The notes: generated from the letters alone by a model not told the origin. A DNA stretch of 64,000 nucleotides from Candidatus Kuenenia stuttgartensis (GCA_945861865.1 CAMAWN010000008.1:1-64000); one strand, 5' to 3'; shown: positions 27,167 through 41,030, counted from the stretch's first letter. Program-made: numbers and translations.

Positions 27167-30100
27167 ATGCACTACGCGCCTGAATCGCCGCGAGAATTCC
27201 TGCCCGAAGCCGGCGTCAATTCCGCCGGCCGCGCGGAGAATTTCCATTACCGCTCGGCCCCGATTTATCTGCTGACGGCGGCCGTCGGAGTCTTGCTGCT
27301 GGCCGATGTCGCGTTGGGGATCGCCTGGGGAACTGCCGGAGCTTCACCAACCTTCGTGCCGAACGCCGATTGGCAATCGAAGCTGTTAGCGACTCAAACT
27401 TTGTTCGGCTTTCGACTGGCGTTGTTGGCGGCAGTGCTCGGCGGCGCGAGGATTTTGTATCAGACGCTCGACGGTCTGTTGTCTGGCCGAGTTGGCGCGG
27501 ACCTCGCGCTGACGATCGCGTGCCTGGCGGCGATCGTGCTTGGCGAACACACGACTGCTGCGCTGGTCGTGTTCATCGCGCTGTGTGGCGAGAGCATCGA
27601 AGGCTACACGGTCGATCGCGCGCAGCGGGCGATCCGCCGCATCTTTCAATTGTGCCCGCGCACGGCGCGAGTGCTCGTCGGGGATGACGAACAGGAAGTC
27701 CCGCTCGAACAGGTGATCGCGGGCGACTCGGTCGTCGTTCGGCCCGGAGAACGGATTCCGGTGGATGGCGTCGTTGTGGCCGGGCAATCGGCGGTCGATC
27801 AAAGTGCTCTGACAGGCGAGAGCGTGCCGGCCGACAAAGCGGTCGGCGACAACGTCTTTGCCGGAACGCTGAATCAGCTCGGAGCGTTGCAGATCACGGC
27901 CGCTCAAGTCGGCGCGCAAACAACGCTCGCGCAGATTGTCGAGCTGGTCGGCCAAGCCACGCAACGCAAAGCGTCACTCGAACGGACGGCGGATCGGCTG
28001 GCTCGCTGGTTCCTGCCGGTCGTGCTGGGCGTGGCCGCGCTGACACTGATCGGTTGGCGAATCGCCAGCGGTTCGTGGTCCGCCGGATATTTGCCGGCCT
28101 TGAGCGTGTTGGTCGTCGCGTGCCCGTGCCCATTGATTCTGGCGACGCCGAGCGCGGTGATGGCCGCGATGGCGTGGCTCGCGCGAGCGGGAGTTGTCGT
28201 GAAAGGCTCGGTCGCGCTCGAACGCTTGGCGTCGATCGACACGATCGTCTTCGACAAAACTGGCACGCTGACTCGCGGCGAATTGGCGGTTGGGGACATG
28301 CTGTTGTGGGGCAAGTTTTCAACCTGCCCGCCTTCTGAGTCCGTGCAGGTTGAAAACCTGCCCCACGACGAAACCGACTTGCTGCGTCTCGCGGCGATCG
28401 CCGAGAAACGCAGCGAGCATCCGATTGCTCGCGTGCTCGTCCGAGAAGCGGAGGCCCGACACTGCGTCTTCACGGGGGCCGACGAATTGACGGCTCATCC
28501 CGGAGCGGGCGTGATCGCGACTGTGCGAGGCGAACAACTCGGAGTGTGGTCGAACGTGAGACCGGAAATCTCAAATCTCAAATCTCAAATCACGGTCGGC
28601 AACCGACGGTTGATGGCAGAGCAAGGCATCGAAATCCCGGCCGAGTTGGAGCAGCGAGTCGGCGAGTTGGAGCAACAAGGCCAATCGATGTTGCTGATCG
28701 CGCTCGAACAAACGCTGCTCGGCGCGATTGGATTGCGCGACGTCGCGCGATCGGAAACGGAAGCTGTCCTGCAAGAGCTGCGTGACGCCGGCATCCGTCA
28801 GTTCGCGATGCTCACGGGAGACCGGCGTGAATCGGCGGTTCGCATCGCTGAGCAACTCGGCATCGACAACATTCAGGCGGAACTCTTGCCGGCCGACAAA
28901 GCGCGACGGATCGAAGAGTTGCTCGCGGCCGGACATCGAGTCGCGATGGTCGGCGACGGTGTGAACGACGCTCCCGCACTGGCGACGGCAACGGTTGGGC
29001 TGGCGCTCGGCGGAGTCGGCAGTGATCTTGCGGCCGAGGCGGGCGATCTGGTTTTGATGGGCGATCCGTTGCGGCCGTTGCCGGGATTGCTGCGGCTGTC
29101 TCGGCAGTTGGTCCTCGTTATTCGGCAGAGCATCTTCGTGTTTGCGTTCGGCATGAACGCGGTGGGAATGGTGCTCGGCAGTCTGGGTTGGATCAATCCG
29201 GCAGTCGCGGCGGTGTTTCATGAAATTTCGTCGCTGGCCGTGATGTTGAACGCGATGCGGTTGCTATGGTTTGAACGTTGGCACGAGACGCGGCTCGGCC
29301 GATTGTCGAACGGCGCGGCCAACGTCGCCGAATGGTTGGTCGAAAGACTGTCACCGACAAAGCTGGTCTTTGGGTTCCTCGATCACTGGCCGACGCTCGT
29401 CCGCACGACGGCGGCGGTGTTCGGCGTGTGGTGGTGCTGCTCGGGAATCGTGTTGCTCAGCGAAGACGAGCAGGCGGTCGTCACACGGGTTGGTCGGTTC
29501 GAGACGACGCTCTCGGCCGGCTGGCACTGGCGGTGGCCAAGCGGCCTGGAGCGCATCCGCCGTGAGCGAGTGGCTGAGGTCCGCGCCGTTCAAATCGGAT
29601 TCCGGTCTGCTCCGACACCGTTCAAGAGCGATGGGCTGTTCCGCGCTCCAGTCGAATGGATGAGCGAGCACGCCGACACCGACTACGAGCCGGTTGCCCC
29701 CGAATCGTTGACGCTCACCGGCGAGGAAGTGCCGATCGAAGTGACCGGCGAAATCCAATTCCGCATCGGCGATCTGCGGCGGTTCGCGTTCGCATCCTCG
29801 CGGCCGCACGAGACGCTGCGAGCCGTCACGGAGAGCGTGCTCCGCGAGGTCGCGGCGACCGAATCGCTCGACTCTCTGCTGACGAACCGACGGCGCGAGA
29901 TCGAGGCACGCTGTTTGGTCCGCATTCGCGAGCTGATGACGTCGTACGAGATCGGGGTTGAAGTGCTCGACCTCAGCCTGCTCGACATTCATCCGCCGCA
30001 GCAGGTCGTTCCGGCCTATCGGCAGGTGGCCGACTCACTGGAGCAGCGGGAGCAATTCATCAACGAGGCCGAAGGCTACTACGCTCGCAAAGTGTTGAGC

Positions 30101-30571
30101 GCCGCCGGCGAGCAAGCGATCCGCGTGCTGACCGACAGCGTCGATTCCGCCAAGCGACTGCCCGACGCCTCGACCACCGGCGGCGTCACCGGCTGGAAGT
30201 TGGACGACGCTCTGTGGCAAAAACTGACCGCGAACTTCGACTCCGACGAGCGAGTCCTCTCCGGAGAAGCAGCCGCGAAATTGCTGAAGGCTCGCAGCGA
30301 GAAGACTCGCAAAGTCGAAGCCGCTGCCGGCTCGGCTGCTCGCTTCAACAGCGTCGTGAAAGTCTTCGCCGAACAGCCAACGCTGACGGGACTGCATCTG
30401 TATTGGACCACGATGGAGAATGTTCTGGCCGCTCGGCCCCTGCTGATTTTGGACCCGGCTTTGCGAGGCAAATCGCATCTGTGGCTGACCGAACCAGGGC
30501 AATCGCCGATTCGGCTGCCGTCGAGCGACACGCCGTTGCAGCGGTTGGAGATGCCGGAGACAGAGAAGTGA
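27167..30571 (+). CDS. P1B-like P-type ATPase fused to a C-terminal SPFH (HflK-like) domain
   Basis: 1134 residues. The first about 735 are a P-type ATPase: TGES near 215, transmembrane [10 protein letters not shown] near 319, DKTGTLT near 363 (phosphorylated Asp), [12 protein letters not shown] near 594 and [16 protein letters not shown] near 685. There is no N-terminal HMA domain or CxxC. CPC points to a soft metal cation (Cu, Zn or similar) but the TM8 motif does not match a standard class. After one further membrane segment (about 745-765), [14 protein letters not shown] begins an SPFH domain that runs to an HflK-like end. Two repeat-derived insertions lie in the nucleotide-binding region (28306-28366, 28565-28592). 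It heads a run with two SPFH genes and a rhomboid gene. Confidence 0.87.
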   Translation: MHYAPESPREFLPEAGVNSAGRAENFHYRSAPIYLLTAAVGVLLLADVALGIAWGTAGASPTFVPNADWQSKLLATQTLFGFRLALLAAVLGGARILYQTLDGLLSGRVGADLALTIACLAAIVLGEHTTAALVVFIALCGESIEGYTVDRAQRAIRRIFQLCPRTARVLVGDDEQEVPLEQVIAGDSVVVRPGERIPVDGVVVAGQSAVDQSALTGESVPADKAVGDNVFAGTLNQLGALQITAAQVGAQTTLAQIVELVGQATQRKASLERTADRLARWFLPVVLGVAALTLIGWRIASGSWSAGYLPALSVLVVACPCPLILATPSAVMAAMAWLARAGVVVKGSVALERLASIDTIVFDKTGTLTRGELAVGDMLLWGKFSTCPPSESVQVENLPHDETDLLRLAAIAEKRSEHPIARVLVREAEARHCVFTGADELTAHPGAGVIATVRGEQLGVWSNVRPEISNLKSQITVGNRRLMAEQGIEIPAELEQRVGELEQQGQSMLLIALEQTLLGAIGLRDVARSETEAVLQELRDAGIRQFAMLTGDRRESAVRIAEQLGIDNIQAELLPADKARRIEELLAAGHRVAMVGDGVNDAPALATATVGLALGGVGSDLAAEAGDLVLMGDPLRPLPGLLRLSRQLVLVIRQSIFVFAFGMNAVGMVLGSLGWINPAVAAVFHEISSLAVMLNAMRLLWFERWHETRLGRLSNGAANVAEWLVERLSPTKLVFGFLDHWPTLVRTTAAVFGVWWCCSGIVLLSEDEQAVVTRVGRFETTLSAGWHWRWPSGLERIRRERVAEVRAVQIGFRSAPTPFKSDGLFRAPVEWMSEHADTDYEPVAPESLTLTGEEVPIEVTGEIQFRIGDLRRFAFASSRPHETLRAVTESVLREVAATESLDSLLTNRRREIEARCLVRIRELMTSYEIGVEVLDLSLLDIHPPQQVVPAYRQVADSLEQREQFINEAEGYYARKVLSAAGEQAIRVLTDSVDSAKRLPDASTTGGVTGWKLDDALWQKLTANFDSDERVLSGEAAAKLLKARSEKTRKVEAAAGSAARFNSVVKVFAEQPTLTGLHLYWTTMENVLAARPLLILDPALRGKSHLWLTEPGQSPIRLPSSDTPLQRLEMPETEK
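28306..28366. repeat. Palindromic element in frame within the ATPase gene
   Basis: The 22-nt arm at 28306-28327 (GTGGGGCAAGTTTTCAACCT then GC) pairs with 28345-28366 with one mismatch and a 17-nt loop. It encodes an extra loop just after the phosphorylation motif, in the nucleotide-binding domain. A related but diverged copy lies at 46314-46396. Confidence 0.88.
28565..28592. repeat. AAATCTC tandem repeat in frame within the ATPase gene
   Basis: About three to four copies of AAATCTC run in a row and encode EISNLKSQI between the two conserved nucleotide-domain stretches. Such runs are usually intergenic; here they are coding. Confidence 0.7.
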
Positions 30572-30580
30572 CAAGGTGAG

Positions 30581-30622
30581 ATGACCAATGACCAATGACC
30601 AACGACCAATAACCAATGACCA
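30581..30622. repeat. Six heptamer repeats (ATGACCA) at the start of the HflC-like gene
   Basis: Units at 30581, 30588, 30595 and 30616 are exact and those at 30602 and 30609 differ by one base each. The assigned start ATG (30588) is the second unit. Confidence 0.9.
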
Positions 30623-31640
30623 ATCGCAGCCGACGCACTGGCGACGCATGATCGCCGTGATCGTGCTGCTTGCTCTGTTCGCATCCGCCGCGATTAGCTC
30701 AGTCGTGCTGGTTGACGAGACCGAGTTGATCATCGTCGAGCGACTGGGGCACATCTCGGCGGTGTACGACCGGCCGGAGGATCGGGGGCTGCACTTCAAG
30801 TGGCCGTGGCCGATTGGGACGGCTCGGCGATTTGATGCTCGCGTGCAGTTGTTCGATCCGCCGGGGCGTGAGATCTTCACTCGCGACAAAAAGAACGTCA
30901 CGGTTGAGACGTTCGTTTGCTGGCGGATTGGGCAGGGGGCTGCGAATCAGCCGGTCGTCACGTTCTTTCGGTCACTCGGCAGTCACGAGGCGGCGGCGGC
31001 GAGACTCGAAAGCCGGTTGCGGTCGATCGTCGCCACGCGAGTCGGACAGCTTGAGTTGAGCAACCTGCTGCGAGTCGATGATCCTGAAGCCGGGCCGGTG
31101 GGGAATCAAGCGGGAGTGCTCGAAGACCTCTCGCGAGAGATTCGCGAGCAACTGCAACAAGGCCGTGCCGATGGCGAACCGCTGCTCGAACGATTGGGGA
31201 TCGAGATCGTCGATGCGCGGGTCAAGCGGATCAATTTTCCGCTGGGCAATCAGCAAGCCGTCTTCGAACGGATGAAAAGCGAACGCCAAAAGATCGCCGA
31301 CCGCTACCGCAGCGCGGGACTCGCGGCGAGTACCGTCATCCGCAGCCACGCCGACCGGCAACACGCCGAATTGCTTGCGAAGGCAGACGGCGACGCCGAA
31401 CGCATTCGGGGTGAGGCCGAAGCCGAAGCGACTTCGATCCTCAATCAAGCTCACGCCGCCGACCCGGAATTTTACCGCACGATGCGAACGCTCGATGCCT
31501 ACCGGACGATTCTGAACGACAAAACGACTTTGGTTTTGTCGGCTTCGTCGAGTCTGTTGAAGATGCTTTCGGAAGGGGTGCCTGCGGACGCGAAGGCGAG
31601 TGAAGCGAAACCGGCGGCGAATGCGACGGCGGTTCCGTGA
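30588..31640 (+). CDS. SPFH/Band 7 protein, HflC-like
   Basis: 350 residues with one N-terminal membrane segment (IAVIVLLALFASAAISSVVL, about 22-42) followed by an SPFH domain: VDETELIIVERLGHISAVYD, GLHFKWPWPIGTARRFDARV, then a coiled-coil stretch ERMKSERQKIADRYRSAGLA with AEATSILNQAHAADPEFYR and a Pro/Ala tail. This order is typical of HflC, which with HflK modulates the FtsH protease. No ftsH is present here. It starts 16 bp after the ATPase-SPFH gene. The first about 14 residues are encoded by heptamer repeats, so the real start may be the ATG at 30648, although it lacks a ribosome-binding site. Confidence 0.85.
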   Translation: MTNDQRPITNDQSQPTHWRRMIAVIVLLALFASAAISSVVLVDETELIIVERLGHISAVYDRPEDRGLHFKWPWPIGTARRFDARVQLFDPPGREIFTRDKKNVTVETFVCWRIGQGAANQPVVTFFRSLGSHEAAAARLESRLRSIVATRVGQLELSNLLRVDDPEAGPVGNQAGVLEDLSREIREQLQQGRADGEPLLERLGIEIVDARVKRINFPLGNQQAVFERMKSERQKIADRYRSAGLAASTVIRSHADRQHAELLAKADGDAERIRGEAEAEATSILNQAHAADPEFYRTMRTLDAYRTILNDKTTLVLSASSSLLKMLSEGVPADAKASEAKPAANATAVP

Positions 31641-31649
31641 GAATAGGAG

Positions 31650-31775
31650 AGTGCAAAGTGCAGAGTGCAAAGTGCAAAGTGCAGAGTGTGAACAGAGGAC
31701 AGCGAATGATGGCTCAACACCGTCGCGCTGGTCGCCTCACTTTGCACTTTGCACTTTGCACTCTGCACTCCGCAC
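31650..31775. repeat. Large inverted repeat spanning the HflC-like/HflK-like junction
   Basis: GTGCAAAGTGCAGAG words at 31650-31688 are matched by their complement (CACTTTGCACTTTGCACTTT and onward) at 31738-31775. The left half lies at the gene junction and the right half is coding in the HflK-like gene, where it specifies LHFALCTLHSAL at the beginning of the membrane segment. Confidence 0.88.
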
Positions 31776-32734
31776 TGATTCTCGGCATCTATCTGCTGAG
31801 CGGTTTCTTCGTGGTTCGCGGCAACGAAACTGCCGTCGTGCGTCGGTTCGGTGCCACCGTGAAAAACGCGAACGGTGAAGTGCGGTTGTGGCCGAGCGGT
31901 TGGCATTACGATTGTCCGTGGCCGTTCGCGACGGTTGATCGTGTCAATTTGAACGAGATTCGGACGCTGAAGATCGGGGACTTGGAACAGAACGGACCGT
32001 CGCAAACGGGCTTCTTGCGCGACGTCGATCCCGCGCGGCAGGCTCAGTTTTTGAGCGGCGACAAGAACATCCTCAACGTGCAGATCAGCGTCAGCTACCG
32101 CGTGTCGGAGTCCGCCGTCGGTGAATTCTTGTTCGCAGCGGTCTCGCCGGAGCGACGCTTGCGAACGCTTACCGAGTCGGTTCTGGCGGACGCGATGTTG
32201 CTCAGCGGCGTCGATTTCGCGCACACGCTGGGCCGGAACGAACTCCGCGAGCGGATGACGGCGGATTTGCAACGGCTGGCTCGTGAGCAGCGGTTGGGGC
32301 TGACGGTCGATGACGTCACGATTGCAAACGTCTCGCCGCCGCTGCGCGTGAAGGCGGAATTCATTGACGTGATGAATGCTCGCGCTGACAAAGAGACGGC
32401 GATCAATCAAGCGCGAGCGTATTCCGAACAACGCGAGGCCGAAGCTCGCGGGGTGGCTCGGCGCACGACAGACTCGGCCGAAGTCTTCCGCCGTCAATCG
32501 GTCGAAGCCGCGAAAGCCGAGGCGGAGAGTTTTGCGAAACTCATCGCGCAGTTGCGCTCCGAGGAGCAATCCGGCCGCCGGTCGTATTCCGAGGCGCGGC
32601 AACTCGCGATGCGCCGTAAATACCTCGACACGATGGAAGAGGTCTTGCGGAAGGTCGCGGCCAAGGTCGTGCTCGATTCCGGCCAGGCGGTCGACCTGAC
32701 GATCCTGCGCGAGCAGAAGTCGTCTGCGAAATGA
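31706..32734 (+). CDS. SPFH/Band 7 protein, HflK-like
   Basis: 342 residues from the ATG at 31706, which has AGAGGA about 6 bases upstream; a GTG at 31637 would add residues encoded wholly by repeats. One membrane segment (ALILGIYLLSGFFVV) leads to an SPFH domain: RGNETAVVRRFGATV, LWPSGWHYDCPWPFATVDRV and FLSGDKNILNVQISVSYRVS. A long charged helical region (INQARAYSEQREAEARGVAR) ends the protein, as in HflK. Part of the membrane segment comes from an inverted repeat. It probably forms a hetero-oligomeric ring with the preceding HflC-like and ATPase-linked SPFH proteins. Confidence 0.85.
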   Translation: MMAQHRRAGRLTLHFALCTLHSALILGIYLLSGFFVVRGNETAVVRRFGATVKNANGEVRLWPSGWHYDCPWPFATVDRVNLNEIRTLKIGDLEQNGPSQTGFLRDVDPARQAQFLSGDKNILNVQISVSYRVSESAVGEFLFAAVSPERRLRTLTESVLADAMLLSGVDFAHTLGRNELRERMTADLQRLAREQRLGLTVDDVTIANVSPPLRVKAEFIDVMNARADKETAINQARAYSEQREAEARGVARRTTDSAEVFRRQSVEAAKAEAESFAKLIAQLRSEEQSGRRSYSEARQLAMRRKYLDTMEEVLRKVAAKVVLDSGQAVDLTILREQKSSAK

Positions 32735-32824
32735 CGCCGAGTTCGGCGCAGCAGCATCGGCCTACACGCAGTGAGGCGATTGCAGCTACAACTCGCGCCG
32801 CAATTTTGTGAGAAGGGATTCTGC

Positions 32825-34024
32825 ATGTTCGCTGCGTTGAGCCGTGATTTTCGATTCGCTCCTGTAACCTTCAGCCTGCTCGCGGTGTCGGTCGCGTTGT
32901 TCATCGCAGTCGAATTGGCTGGTCCGAAGATCGAAGACCCGAAAGGGGCTCACCATGTCTTTGGCATGGTTGTGGTGCTGCACTTCGGTGGCGACGACGA
33001 GGTTTCGGGGCCGTTCGCTTTGTGGGACGGGCCGTGGTGGCGCTGGCTGCGTATTCCGGCCAGTGCCTTTCATCACGCCAATGTGCTGCACTTGTTCTTC
33101 AATGTCAGCACGTTGTGGGTGCTGGGGCCGCTGCTCGAACGGCGCATGCGGCGAGCGGCGTATCTGGGATTCTGGTTCTTCGCGTCTCTCGTGCCGCTAT
33201 TGCCGGAATACTTTCTGGGGACGACTCCGCTGGGATTGTCGGGAGTCGCCTGCGCGATGTTCGGCTGGTGTTTGATCGAGCGTCAGTTTGATCCTGCCGT
33301 CGCGCGACGTCTTTCGGAGCAGGCGATTCGCAGCTTTTGGATCTTTCTCTTTGCGATGCTGATTTTGACCGCGCTCGATGTGTTGCACATCGCCAATGTG
33401 GCTCACTTCACGGGCGTTGCCTACGGCTGGTTGAATGCACGAGCGTCACACCATCGCACCGGTCGGAGAGCTTGGATCGCCACGCATGCGTTGTTGCCGG
33501 TGGCGATCTACCTCTTGTTGCATCCCTTCTGGAACGCGAACTATCACGCATTGCTGGGGCGTCGCGCGAAGGATTTGTCCGCCGGTGTACGGCACTTTCG
33601 CGAGGCGGTGCGCCGTGATCCGGCACTAGCGCAGGTCTGGTTGAGTCTCGCCGATGAGCGTGCGCGGAACGGAGATTTCTTGGCGGCGTGGCGACTCGTC
33701 ATTGACGGCTTGCGCCACAACCGGTCCAGCAGCGTGTTGACGGACGCGGCTCGCCGAGTTTGGATGATGCTGCCAGCCGATGAGCGGGAGGCTGCTCGAG
33801 AAGTTTTGCAAACTGCGTTTGCGGGAGAGACTTCGGAGTGGTCGGAACGACTGCGATTGGTCGATGCGCCGGCTCCGGTGTCGTTGGACGAACCAGTTGA
33901 TGCCGGACGGTTTCCGCTCGAAGGAGACGCGACCAAGCTTGAAGGACGGCGCGGCCGCAAACGGTCGGTGAAGCCGATCGATCCCGAACAAATCGACAGC
34001 GCGGCAGAAGGTCGCACGCTGTAG
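32825..34024 (+). CDS. Rhomboid-family intramembrane serine protease with C-terminal extension
   Basis: 399 residues from the ATG at 32825 (AAGGGA 6 bases upstream). About six membrane segments. LHLFFNVSTLWVLGPLLE is the usual second-helix motif, TPLGLSGVACAMFGW carries the GxSG catalytic Ser, and HIANVAHFTGVAYGWLNA carries the catalytic His. After about residue 230 comes a cytosolic, TPR-like stretch (HFREAVRRDPALAQVWLSLA) and a charged tail. Its position after the SPFH genes suggests a membrane quality-control module, but it has its own 90-bp leader and may be separately expressed. The stop overlaps a palindrome. Confidence 0.87.
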   Translation: MFAALSRDFRFAPVTFSLLAVSVALFIAVELAGPKIEDPKGAHHVFGMVVVLHFGGDDEVSGPFALWDGPWWRWLRIPASAFHHANVLHLFFNVSTLWVLGPLLERRMRRAAYLGFWFFASLVPLLPEYFLGTTPLGLSGVACAMFGWCLIERQFDPAVARRLSEQAIRSFWIFLFAMLILTALDVLHIANVAHFTGVAYGWLNARASHHRTGRRAWIATHALLPVAIYLLLHPFWNANYHALLGRRAKDLSAGVRHFREAVRRDPALAQVWLSLADERARNGDFLAAWRLVIDGLRHNRSSSVLTDAARRVWMMLPADEREAAREVLQTAFAGETSEWSERLRLVDAPAPVSLDEPVDAGRFPLEGDATKLEGRRGRKRSVKPIDPEQIDSAAEGRTL

Positions 34025-34078
34025 CACGACGCGCGAGCGAGTGATGTCCGTCGGAATCACTCGCTTGCGCGTCGTGCT
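34023..34078. repeat. Palindrome at the rhomboid gene stop
   Basis: A 23-nt arm at 34023-34045 (AGCACGACGCGCGAGCGAGT then GAT) pairs with 34056-34078 with one mismatch and a 10-nt loop. It starts inside the stop codon and lies 16 bp before the convergent gene end, so it may terminate transcription from one or both sides. Confidence 0.88.
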
Positions 34079-34093
34079 GGTTTCGGCCTGTGG

Positions 34094-34594
34094 TCAGGCC
34101 GTGTGCCGGGCCTTGATCGTGTTGAGCGAATCCTGCGTGCGACCGCTCGCTTCACGAGCCTTGGTGATGTTCTCACGGAAGATCTCGGCGTGCGGCAATC
34201 CATCCAACCGCATCACGACGTCACCCTTGGCATTGAGCAGCAGCAAGTCCGAGGCATGGAAGAATTCTTGTCCGGATTGCTGGCGGACTTCGATGTTGGC
34301 GATGTCGCTCAGTTCGATCCGTTGAATCATGCGGCCACCCAGGCCCGTCCAACGCTGGACCGATTTGTTCGTGATCGTGAATCGCTCGCCGGTCACTTTC
34401 TGAACGAAGTACAGCAGCACCCCAATCGGTGCGCCGATCGGCAGCGCCAGCAGGAATCGGATGGGGACGCTGGCCATCAACTGGCCGAGGAATCGACCCA
34501 TTCCCAACGCGGCGATCGAGGGCCACTTGGTCATCAACTGGGTCTCGGAACCGGCTGCCACACCGGCGATCGCTTGCGACTTCAAGTTCGACAT
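34094..34594 (-). CDS. Small membrane protein with PH-like domain, hypothetical
   Basis: 166 residues. A hydrophobic segment (VPIRFLLALPIGAPIGVLLY, about 43-62) is followed by a short domain with FTITNKSVQRWTGLGGRMIQ and IELSDIANIEVRQQSGQEFF, a pattern seen in bacterial PH (YdbS/YdbT-like) domains. It is probably anchored by the one or two hydrophobic segments. Convergent with the rhomboid gene. Function unknown. Confidence 0.7.
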   Translation of the reverse strand: MSNLKSQAIAGVAAGSETQLMTKWPSIAALGMGRFLGQLMASVPIRFLLALPIGAPIGVLLYFVQKVTGERFTITNKSVQRWTGLGGRMIQRIELSDIANIEVRQQSGQEFFHASDLLLLNAKGDVVMRLDGLPHAEIFRENITKAREASGRTQDSLNTIKARHTA

Positions 34595-34620
34595 CTCGTC
34601 ACACTTCCGAAGGATTCAAA

Positions 34621-34688
34621 GTAGCCAATCTCGCCAGAGATTGGGTGAAACTTGTGACAATGCCCCAAGCTCTGGCGAGCTTGGCTAC
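34621..34688. repeat. Palindrome in the gap after the PH-like gene start
   Basis: GTAGCCAATCTCGCCAGAG (34621-34639) pairs with 34670-34688 (CTCTGGCGAGCTTGGCTAC) with one mismatch and a 30-nt loop. It lies in the divergent intergenic region upstream of two small genes. Confidence 0.85.
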
Positions 34689-34846
34689 GACGTCGACGCG
34701 ATCCGAAGGGGCGGGAAGCCTAATGCTCGATCTGCGGGAATTCCAGCAACACTTCGTCGCGCTGCGGACAGCGAGTTGTGCGGTCATCGCCGATGAAATA
34801 GCCTGCGACCGTCGGTCAATTGGTTTCAAAATCGTGAGTCAGTCGT

Positions 34847-35170
34847 ATGCCGATTTCTCGTCGAGGATTTTCGAAATCTGTTGCCGCCGCAGCCGCAGGA
34901 CTGCCGGCCGCAGTGGTCGCGCTGGCCGACGATCCGAAGTCGCCAACCGAGGTTCCCAAGCCCGATCCACTCCGAGTAGAGATGGCCGCCTGGATGGAGT
35001 CGATTCGCGTGCGATACCCCGATCCGAGAATGACTCCAGAAGTGTTGACGTTAATCGCAGGCGATGTGCTCGGCGACATCATGCACTGCCGCCGCGTGAG
35101 TTCGTTTCCGCTGAAAAATTCGGATGCTCCGGCGTTTGCGATGACTGTCTGGAGTTCTCCAAATGCTTGA
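34847..35170 (+). CDS. Small Tat-exported hypothetical protein
   Basis: 107 residues. MPISRRGFSKSVAAAAAGLP has the SRRGF twin-arginine motif and an Ala-rich hydrophobic core, so a folded protein is probably exported through Tat. The remainder is acidic with no recognised domain. It ends before the LysR gene, with about 130 bp between in which I see no gene. Similar small Tat proteins in related bacteria can sit next to secreted enzymes, but none is adjacent here. Confidence 0.65.
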   Translation: MPISRRGFSKSVAAAAAGLPAAVVALADDPKSPTEVPKPDPLRVEMAAWMESIRVRYPDPRMTPEVLTLIAGDVLGDIMHCRRVSSFPLKNSDAPAFAMTVWSSPNA

Positions 35171-35299
35171 GCAGGAACCGGCCAGTTTCTTGACGATCCC
35201 AGAAACGTGGGGTAATTTGCTGCCCTGGAATTATGGGCGGCAGGATGCTGCATTAGTGAAACTGATGTTGCCTCGCGTCCGTGAGCAGGTTGAGTTGTC

Positions 35300-36298
35300 A
35301 TGCCACTGCGTACTGTTGAGCTGTTTTGCGATGTCGTCGCGCTGCGCAGTTTCTCGAAAGCGGCGTCGGAGCGAGATGTCACACAATCGTCGGTCAGCCA
35401 GTCAATCGCGGCGTTGGAAAAGCGGCTGTCCGTGCAACTGATTGATCGTGGCAAACGACCGTTCGAGCTGACTCCTGCCGGAGTGATTTATCACGAAGGT
35501 TGCCGGACGTTGCTCGACGAGTACCGCAAGCTCGAAGACCGAGTTCGCAAGATGGTCAACAAGGTTGTCGGCCGTGTTCGCATCGCGGCGATTTATTCGG
35601 TCGGGCTGTCAGAGATGGATCGGTACGTCGCGCGGTTCCGCGAAGAGTTTCCCGATGTGGAATTGCGGATCGACTACCTGCATCCCGACGAGGTGTACCG
35701 TCGCGTCTCGGCCGACGAGGCGGACTTGGGATTAGTCTCGTTCCCCAAAGAAGGAGGCGAGTTCACGGCTCAGGAATGGCAGCAGCAGCCGATGGTGCTC
35801 GTCGTGCCTCCCGATCACAAATTGGCCGATGAAGGTCGCGAGCAATCTGGCGTTTCGGTACAGGCGTTCGAGGGCGAGGACTTCGTCTGCTTCACCGAGG
35901 GACTGAAGATTCGCCGGCAGATCGACCGCTGGCTCAAGGCCGACAAAGTCGCGGTCAACATCGTCCACTCGTTCGACAACATCGAGAACATCAAACGTGC
36001 CGTCGAGATCGGCTCTGGTGTTTCGATCTTGCCGGAGCCGACTGTGCAGCGCGAAGTCGATGCCGGAACGCTCGTCGCATTGCACCTGAAGGATGTCGCC
36101 TGGCATCGTCCGATTGGCGTGATCCATCGCCGCAACAAGACGCTGTCCACGGCGGCGAGCAAGTTCAAAGAACTGCTCAAGGCACCGGTCGATTCGCTGC
36201 CGCCAGTCGATCGAACGAACGGCCACCACAAAGGCCGCCTGCGAGCGACGCGGGCGACGAAAAGTTCGAAGGTGGCCAGCGCTAGCCCGGTGGGCTAG
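35300..36298 (+). CDS. LysR-family transcriptional regulator
   Basis: 332 residues. Residues 1-60 form the winged helix-turn-helix (LFCDVVALRSFSKAASERDV, TQSSVSQSIAALEKRLSVQL, then LIDRGKRPFELTPAG). A substrate-binding domain of the usual size follows, with a basic C-terminal tail. It lies upstream of and co-directional with gltB, so it may control glutamate synthase or nitrogen genes in the manner of GltC; this is context only. The last codons and the TAG stop sit in a small hairpin CTAGCCC-GGT-GGGCTAG (36282-36298). Confidence 0.88.
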   Translation: MPLRTVELFCDVVALRSFSKAASERDVTQSSVSQSIAALEKRLSVQLIDRGKRPFELTPAGVIYHEGCRTLLDEYRKLEDRVRKMVNKVVGRVRIAAIYSVGLSEMDRYVARFREEFPDVELRIDYLHPDEVYRRVSADEADLGLVSFPKEGGEFTAQEWQQQPMVLVVPPDHKLADEGREQSGVSVQAFEGEDFVCFTEGLKIRRQIDRWLKADKVAVNIVHSFDNIENIKRAVEIGSGVSILPEPTVQREVDAGTLVALHLKDVAWHRPIGVIHRRNKTLSTAASKFKELLKAPVDSLPPVDRTNGHHKGRLRATRATKSSKVASASPVG

Positions 36299-36308
36299 TG
36301 CCTTCGCC

Positions 36309-36408
36309 ACTAACCCGAAGCGCCAGCGAGGGCGAGCGCATCACCGGGTTTCGATGACAAGGTCTGAGTTAATTGAAGCGTCCGCCCTCACGGGCGCTTC
36401 GGGTTAGT
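36309..36408. repeat. Large palindrome between the LysR gene and gltB
   Basis: A 26-nt arm at 36309-36334 (ACTAACCCGAAGCGCCAGCG and onward) pairs with 36383-36408 with two mismatches and a loop of about 48 nt. The arm words match those of the hairpin at 16644-16681. It fills most of the gltB upstream region. Confidence 0.87.
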
Positions 36409-36434
36409 TTGGTTGGAAGACAGAAGGTGATTCG

Positions 36435-41030
<4,596 letters not shown>

